This document shows positions 58,271-64,000 of a DNA stretch of 64,000 nt, piece by piece (position 1 is the stretch's first letter; every line of letters begins with the position of its first letter). The translations under genes and the position numbers were made by a program. This DNA is from Curvibacter lanceolatus ATCC 14669 (lineage in GTDB: Bacteria > Pseudomonadota > Gammaproteobacteria > Burkholderiales > Burkholderiaceae_C): contig NZ_KB906253.1 of NCBI RefSeq assembly GCF_000381265.1, forward strand, positions 186,001-250,000, written 5' to 3'. The notes beneath the pieces are model-generated. The model saw only the letters and a list, made by a program, of their open reading frames with translations. It was not told where the DNA came from and did no database searches.

Positions 58271-58732
58271 TCAGTTCAGGAACACGGTGTCGCCACTGGC
58301 CTGCGGCGGCACCTTGATGGCAATCGCCTTGAAGCGGCCGCTGCTGGCCACGGTGCCGGCATGGGCCGTGCCCTTGGGGATGACCAGCAGCATGCCGGGC
58401 TTGATGTCCACCAGGCGGTCACCCAGCCAGGCGGTGCCTGTGCCCTCGACGATGTACTGGATCTCGTCCGACTTGGCGTGGTAGTGCTTGCCCACGTTGC
58501 CGCTTTGCACGGCCAGCGTGGCCTGGTCGGTCACCACCAAGGTCTTGCTGCGCAAGTCGGGGTTGGGTGTGGCGGGCAGGTCGGCGTCGGTGAGGGCTGC
58601 GATGTCGATGGCGGCCGGGGCCAGGGGCACGGTCTGGGCGTGTGCGTCGCGCAGCAGCTCGGTGGCCCAGGGGCCGGCCAGCAGGCCGGCGGCAAAGGCC
58701 AGGGCGATGGGGGCAGTGGTCTTGAGTCGCAT
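58271..58732 (-). CDS. cupin-domain protein with signal peptide
   Basis: 153 residues from ATG 58732. The lead LKTTAPIALAFAAGLLAGPW is an exported or anchored N-terminus. The cupin barrel holds the metal motif HYHAKSDEIQYIVEGTGTAW (H-x-H ... E) and LVIPKGTAHAGTVASSGRFK with the second His. Activity is unknown; periplasmic cupins of this type may bind or isomerise small molecules. It converges on the FAD oxidoreductase gene. No obvious operon partner; the LysR gene lies upstream on the same strand. Confidence 0.85.
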   Translation of the reverse strand: MRLKTTAPIALAFAAGLLAGPWATELLRDAHAQTVPLAPAAIDIAALTDADLPATPNPDLRSKTLVVTDQATLAVQSGNVGKHYHAKSDEIQYIVEGTGTAWLGDRLVDIKPGMLLVIPKGTAHAGTVASSGRFKAIAIKVPPQASGDTVFLN

Positions 58733-58801
58733 CAGTTCAGTCTCCGCAGTATTGGATGAAGGGGCTGGCCGCACTGACCAGCGGTGTGGATGCAGTGTGC
58801 C

Positions 58802-59740
58802 TCAAGCCGGGGCGTTTGGTTGGGGCGCCGGATGGGCCGGGGTCGACAGCGTCTGTTGCAGCAGTGCCGGCAGCATGCCCAGCATGCGCTGCACCGCCTG
58901 GCCGGGCGGGTGGTTGGGGCTGTGGTAGCTGTACAGCGACATGGGGGGCAGCTCGTGCAGCTCCAGCGCCACCATGGTGCGCGGGTCCAGGTGCTGGGCC
59001 GTCAGAAAATCAACCACTGTCCAGCCCATGCCCCGGCGCACCAGCTCCAGCGCCAACTGCGAGGTCTGCACCTGGATGCCGCCACTGTCCACCACGCCCA
59101 GGCGTTGCGCCAGCTCGTCGATGGCCTGACGCATCGGGTCGTTGCCCACCAGGCGGATCACGGGAACCTGGGCCAGCCGGCCATAGGCCAGCGGCGGGCT
59201 GCCGCGCAGCGACCAGGTCCACAGCTCGCGCGTGACGGCCAGGAACAGGCGCCCGCTCACCAGCAGCTCGCTGTGCAGTTGCGGGTGCGGATGCGGGTAG
59301 AAGCCCAGGCAGAAATCCACGCTGTGCGTGAGCAGGGCCGGGGCCATCTGGTCCTGGTTCAGAGTGCGCACCTCGATGCCCACCTGGGGGTGGCGGCCGG
59401 CATGGGCCTGCAGCAGGCTGGGCAGAAAGTTGTGGCTGATCGAGGGAATGGCCGCCAGCCGGATCTGCCCGCCTTCGCCGCGGGCCAGGTTGCGCGCCGT
59501 CTGGCGCAAGCCCTCCAGTTGGCGGTGGATGCCGGCCGATTCGGCGGCCAGCACCTGGGCCTCGGGGGTGGGGGTCAGGCCGGCCGGGCTGCGCGTGAAC
59601 AGCGCATAGCCCAGTTGCAGCTCGGTGTGGGCCACGGCCTTGCTGACCGCCGAGGGCGTGACACACAGCAGGCGTGCGGCGGCGCTCATGCTGCCGGTCT
59701 GCAGCACGGCCTGGAAAACTTCGAGTTGCCTCAGGTTCAT
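58802..59740 (-). CDS. LysR family transcriptional regulator (4)
   Basis: 312 residues from ATG 59740; an open upstream extension was rejected. The HTH is MNLRQLEVFQAVLQTGSMSA with ARLLCVTPSAVSKAVAHTEL. The effector domain includes GQIRLAAIPSISHNFLPSLL and MDFLTAQ-like WTVVDFLTAQHLDPRT. It resembles the group that governs D-amino acid or amine catabolism. It is divergent from the asparaginase gene, with an inverted repeat in between, so that gene is its likely target; the cupin gene lies just downstream. Confidence 0.93.
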   Translation of the reverse strand: MNLRQLEVFQAVLQTGSMSAAARLLCVTPSAVSKAVAHTELQLGYALFTRSPAGLTPTPEAQVLAAESAGIHRQLEGLRQTARNLARGEGGQIRLAAIPSISHNFLPSLLQAHAGRHPQVGIEVRTLNQDQMAPALLTHSVDFCLGFYPHPHPQLHSELLVSGRLFLAVTRELWTWSLRGSPPLAYGRLAQVPVIRLVGNDPMRQAIDELAQRLGVVDSGGIQVQTSQLALELVRRGMGWTVVDFLTAQHLDPRTMVALELHELPPMSLYSYHSPNHPPGQAVQRMLGMLPALLQQTLSTPAHPAPQPNAPA

Positions 59741-59765
59741 GGGGGCCCGGGGTGAATCAGGGTTA

Positions 59766-59812
59766 ATGCGGATATGAGTGGAATTCACACCCTGCGGTCG
59801 ATTATTCCGCAT
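59766..59812. promoter_or_regulatory. inverted repeat in LysR/asparaginase promoter region
   Basis: Arms ATGCGGA (59766-59772) and TCCGCAT (59806-59812). A GAATTC palindrome lies between them. Spacing is long for a single LysR dimer but fits a pair of sites. Confidence 0.4.
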
Positions 59813-59835
59813 CGGCGGCGTGGTGTCGCCCCTAG

Positions 59836-61008
<1,173 letters not shown>

Positions 61009-61090
61009 TCCTTCGCCCGACGAGCGATCTGCTGATCACCTGAGGCGCCCAGGGTGGGACACCCCCACCGGGCCCTGAAGTGAACCGACA

Positions 61091-61123
61091 CCCGCCCCGG
61101 CCACAAGCCTGGGCGGGTTTTTT
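61091..61123 (+). terminator. Rho-independent terminator after asparaginase gene
   Basis: Stem CCCGCCC (61091-61097) and GGGCGGG (61111-61117), followed directly by six T (61118-61123). A textbook intrinsic terminator. Confidence 0.9.
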
Positions 61124-61203
61124 GCTTCAGGACAGGCACACCCGAGCCGATCGTTTTCGATCATCGCTACCATTTCAACGACCGCTCCACCAAGGGAAGC
61201 ACT

Positions 61204-62556
61204 GTGACCACCCCCATCCGCACCACCCCGGTGCAACCGTCGCACGAAACCGGCGCCCCGCACATGAATACCCCCGATCCCTCCGAGCCGCCTCGCCATG
61301 TGGCCGTCATCGGCACCGGTGCCGTGGGCTGCGCCACCGCCATCGAGGCGCTGCGCCTGGGGCTGCGCGTGACCCTGGTAGAGCCCGAGGCAGCTGGTGG
61401 CAGCCACGCCACCAGCTACGGCAACGCAGGCTGGCTGTCCTCGCATTCGGTGATTCCGCCGGCCTTGCCGGGCGCCTGGCGCCGGGTGCCCGGTTGGCTG
61501 GCCGACCCGCTGGGGCCCCTGGCGGTGCGCTGGCCCTACCTGCCCAAGGCGCTGCCCTGGCTGCTGCGTTACCTGGCATCTGGCTGGACCGAGGCGCGGG
61601 TGCAGCGCACGGCCCATGCGCTGCGGGCCCTGCTGGTCGACGCGCCCGCGCTGCACCAGCGCCTGGCGGGCGAAGCCGGTGTGCCGCAGCTGATCGAGCA
61701 GCGTGGCCTGCTGCATGTGTTTCGCTCGCACGAAGAGTTTGAGGGCGAGGCACTGGCCTGGCGGGTGCGGGCCCGCACCGGCGTGCAGTGGGTCGAGTGG
61801 GACGAAGCCACATTGCGCGAGCGCGAGCCTGATCTGGACCCGCGTTACCGCTTTGCCATCCATGTGCCCGAGGCGGGCCAATGCCGCGATCCGGGCCGCT
61901 ATGTGGCGGCCCTGGCGCGCCATGCCCAATCGCAGGGGGCCGAGCTGTGGCCGGCGCGGGCCACTGGCTTTCGTCTGGAGGGCGGGCGCCTGCGCGCGGT
62001 CCTGACGGAGCGGGGCGAGCTGCCGTGCGACGCGGCGGTCATCTGTGCCGGTGCACGCTCGGCCGCCCTGGCCGCGGCGGCCGGCACGCCGGTGCCGCTG
62101 GAGTCCGAGCGTGGCTACCACGTGCAGGTGCCGCAGCCCACCCGCGGCCCACGCCTGCCCATGATGGCTGCCGACGGCAAGCTCATCGTCCACTGGATGG
62201 AGGGCGGCCTGCGAGCCGCCGGCCAGGTCGAAATCGCGGGGCTGCACGCGGCGGCCGATTGGCGCCGCGCCGACATCCTGTACCGGCACCTGCGCAGCAT
62301 GTTCGAGGGCCTGGCCCCCAGCCCTGAGCCCGATGCCGTGCAACGCTGGCTCGGCCACCGCCCCAGCACCCCCGACGGCCTGCCCTGCATCGGCCCCTCG
62401 GCCGCCTCACCCGATGTGGTGCTGGCCTTTGGCCATGGCCATGTCGGCCTGGGGGGCTCGGCCCGCACCGGCCAGTGGGCAGCCCGGCTGGCAGCCGGGC
62501 TGCCCGTGCAGCAGGATCTGGCGGCTTTCAGCCCTTTGCGTTTTCAGCGGCGCTGA
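61204..62556 (+). CDS. D-amino acid dehydrogenase-like FAD oxidoreductase
   Basis: 450 residues from GTG 61204, which has AAGGGAAG just upstream; ATG 61264 has no ribosome-binding site. The dinucleotide fold HVAVIGTGAVGCATAIEALR is near residue 35, then the DadA-like SHATSYGNAGWLSSHSVIPP. C-terminal flavin contact text is RPSTPDGLPCIGPSAASPDV, with AFGHGHVGLGGSARTGQWAA. DadA-family enzymes oxidise D-amino acids to oxo acids and pass electrons to the respiratory chain. It lies downstream of the asparaginase terminator, so it is a separate transcript. Confidence 0.9.
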   Translation: MTTPIRTTPVQPSHETGAPHMNTPDPSEPPRHVAVIGTGAVGCATAIEALRLGLRVTLVEPEAAGGSHATSYGNAGWLSSHSVIPPALPGAWRRVPGWLADPLGPLAVRWPYLPKALPWLLRYLASGWTEARVQRTAHALRALLVDAPALHQRLAGEAGVPQLIEQRGLLHVFRSHEEFEGEALAWRVRARTGVQWVEWDEATLREREPDLDPRYRFAIHVPEAGQCRDPGRYVAALARHAQSQGAELWPARATGFRLEGGRLRAVLTERGELPCDAAVICAGARSAALAAAAGTPVPLESERGYHVQVPQPTRGPRLPMMAADGKLIVHWMEGGLRAAGQVEIAGLHAAADWRRADILYRHLRSMFEGLAPSPEPDAVQRWLGHRPSTPDGLPCIGPSAASPDVVLAFGHGHVGLGGSARTGQWAARLAAGLPVQQDLAAFSPLRFQRR

Positions 62557-62691
62557 ACTGGCGCAGCCGCGACCCGGTGATGGCGGGCGGTAAGGATGCA
62601 GGCAGAGCCCGCGCCTGAGCTGGCAGGCATCTGTGATTCGGCGCGCTGGGCCACAGCGCTGGCACCAGGGCGCGCAAACTGCGGTGTCTCG

Positions 62692-62729
62692 AAAAAAAGA
62701 CGCCCGTCACACCTCGCAGCGTGATGGGC
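62692..62729 (-). terminator. Rho-independent terminator of the MetA-like gene
   Basis: On the minus strand, stem GCCC-A-TCAC and GTGA-C-GGGC (62702-62710, 62721-62729 on the plus strand) is followed by seven T (the A run at 62692-62698). It lies 104 bases after the outer-membrane protein stop. Confidence 0.75.
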
Positions 62730-62779
62730 AAGGAGGATGGATTCCTCGGAGAAACACAGCTGCCGGCGGGCTGGTGGCC

Positions 62780-62819
62780 GGGGTGTCGGGGTGTTGGGGT
62801 GTTGGGGTGTTGGGGTGTG
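62780..62819. repeat. five tandem copies of an 8-base unit
   Basis: GGGGTGTC, then three GGGGTGTT, then GGGGTGTG, in the gap between convergent genes and just beyond the stop of the outer-membrane protein. Copy number could vary by slippage. Confidence 0.85.
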
Positions 62820-62832
62820 CGCGGGCGAGCGA

Positions 62833-63723
62833 TCAGAACGGGATGGCCGTCTTGATCCAGAAGGCCTTGCCCTCGGTGCCATGGCGCACGGCGCTCTCGG
62901 CCTGGAACTTGGCCGTGATGAACCAACCCTTGCCGTTGTCGTAGCGCAGCGAGGGGCCCAATGCAAAGCCACTGCTGCGGCTGTTGGCCACCACCGCGCC
63001 GGCCTGGGTGTCGCTGCTCAATTGGCGGCGCAGGTAGCCGCCAACGCCCAGGGTCCAGCCGTTGCCCAGGCCGTAGCCTGTCGCGAAATCCACGAAGACC
63101 TCGTCACCTGAGCGGTACTGGGTGTCCTTGTTTTTCTGGTTCAGGTTGAAGGTGATCTTGAAGTCGCCATTGAAGCCCCTGGACTGCAGGTAGGTCAGCC
63201 CGAACAGGGGTTGCAGCGAGGCATAGTTGCGCCCGATGTTGGCCAGGTCTGTCTTGTCGTAGCCGCCTGTTGGCAGTACCAGATCCAGGCCGCTGGCCGT
63301 GTGAAGGGCCTCGGAATGGTGGTGCGCGATGCCGACGCCGACCGTGATGTCTCCCACCCCCGTCTTGTGCTGGCTGGCACCGGCGGCCGATACCTTCAGG
63401 TCCACCACGGGGATGATGGTGTGAAACACCAGATTGCCGCCCCACACCGGCTGCGGTGTGGACCAGATGACCCGGGTGGCGACCACTGCCGCATTGACCT
63501 TGAAGCCCGGCACCGGCACCTGTTGGCCCAGGCCATCCTTCAGTTTGTCGGCCACGTAGAGGTTGTCGTAATTCAACACATACAGGCCCGGTGGTGGCAC
63601 GGCGCCCACCATGAAGTTTTCCACCCCGGAAGGGTAGGTGGAGCCACCGCCCTCGGTGGCCAGGGCGTGGCCGGACCAGCCCACCAGGGCCGCGGCGGCG
63701 AAAGGGAACAATCTGTTTTTCAA
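62833..63723 (-). CDS. outer-membrane MetA-pathway (Phenol_MetA_deg) family protein
   Basis: 296 residues with a signal peptide (MKNRLFPFAAAALVGWSGHA, cleaved near LATEGG). The family pattern is clear: GVENFMVGAVPPPGLYVLNY near the start, then VIPVVDLKV-type strands, ASGLDLVLPTGGYDKTDLAN, FATGYGLGNGWTLGVGGYLR and the terminal AIPF that ends a beta-barrel. These proteins are found beside aromatic-degradation genes and are thought to help uptake of aromatic compounds across the outer membrane. No such enzymes adjoin it here. It has its own terminator (62692-62729). Confidence 0.88.
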   Translation of the reverse strand: MKNRLFPFAAAALVGWSGHALATEGGGSTYPSGVENFMVGAVPPPGLYVLNYDNLYVADKLKDGLGQQVPVPGFKVNAAVVATRVIWSTPQPVWGGNLVFHTIIPVVDLKVSAAGASQHKTGVGDITVGVGIAHHHSEALHTASGLDLVLPTGGYDKTDLANIGRNYASLQPLFGLTYLQSRGFNGDFKITFNLNQKNKDTQYRSGDEVFVDFATGYGLGNGWTLGVGGYLRRQLSSDTQAGAVVANSRSSGFALGPSLRYDNGKGWFITAKFQAESAVRHGTEGKAFWIKTAIPF

Positions 63724-63899
63724 GTCAACTCCTGTGGGTTCTCGGTTGTGTCAAACACCCAGCCGTCGCGAGCTGTGAGGCGTCTGCGCTGCGGCTGGTG
63801 TGTCCCTGCCAGCGCCTGCCTGTCTGCAGTGCTGGTGGCCTGGCCCGGTCAATGGGCCGGGCTCACCGTGATGGGGCCGCCACGAAGGCCTGGTCAGGG

Positions 63900-63921
63900 G
63901 CTGCCAGCGGGGGCTGGCAGC
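63900..63921. other. perfect 9-bp GC hairpin in terminal gap
   Basis: GCTGCCAGC (63900-63908) and GCTGGCAGC (63913-63921) with a GGGG loop. There is no T run and no gene visible between 63724 and the window end, so its role is unknown. Confidence 0.4.
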
Positions 63922-64000
63922 TGTTGAAAATTGTGGAATCGACGGCGCTTTCCGGCTTGTCTTGCTCCGACCTGCGAATGTTCCGGAAATGTCGGACTTG

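Overview
The window is high-GC, tightly packed bacterial chromosome. It most resembles a betaproteobacterium of the order Burkholderiales, probably Comamonadaceae-like. The reasons are four Bug/TctC-type solute receptors or relatives, two Gram-negative trimeric porins, many LysR and IclR regulators beside small catabolic operons, and two tannase/MHETase-family lipoproteins. I see no tRNA, rRNA, CRISPR array, insertion sequence or integrase. Identity rests on recognising protein families by eye, not on a database search.

Layout. 1-8.9 kb: a partial periplasmic binding-like protein, then two related modules, each an N-formylglutamate-amidohydrolase-like gene divergent from an IclR regulator. 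Module 1 is porin, amidohydrolase and Bug receptor with overlapping stops and starts, which reads as uptake and hydrolysis of an N-acyl amino acid. Module 2 has an amidohydrolase homologue that lost its core Asp-x-His-Ser motif, co-transcribed with a miniature FliD-like protein, a FliT-like small protein and an ArdB/KlcA antirestriction homologue. This is the oddest unit in the window. 8.9-21.7 kb: enoyl-CoA hydratase-like protein, D,D-carboxypeptidase, a periplasmic binding protein overlapping a PAS-PAS-GGDEF-EAL membrane protein, an RND efflux pump with divergent TetR repressor and a clear operator, and a GNAT acetyltransferase.

21.8-33.2 kb is a sugar-acid or organic-acid locus. FAH hydrolase, AraC regulator, SDR, two D-2-hydroxyacid dehydrogenases and two Bug receptors run on the plus strand. 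garD, a Tat-exported SMP-30-type lactonase and an FCD-type GntR regulator run on the minus strand. A near-palindromic TGACA..TGTCA element lies upstream of both arms, so one regulator probably controls both. 33.3-38.9 kb: GST, FMN flavoprotein, LysR, divergent metallo-beta-lactamase-fold protein, DsbA-like oxidoreductase, MarR and a small cytochrome c.

38.9-51 kb: two tannase/MHETase paralogues (39.2 and 49.2 kb) share an upstream inverted-repeat motif. Between them lie LysR/porin, MipA with a two-component system and a DUF4405 membrane protein, a siderophore-interacting flavoprotein, a TPR protein with a hairpin over its ribosome-binding region, and a DUF3237 protein. 51-54 kb: an antitoxin gene whose ParE/RelE toxin partner is broken by an in-frame TAG, an acyltransferase and an unrecognised protein. 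54.5-63.7 kb is an amino-acid locus: IclR regulator, ABC importer, two FAD amine oxidases, cupin, LysR, secreted L-asparaginase, and an outer-membrane MetA-pathway-like protein.
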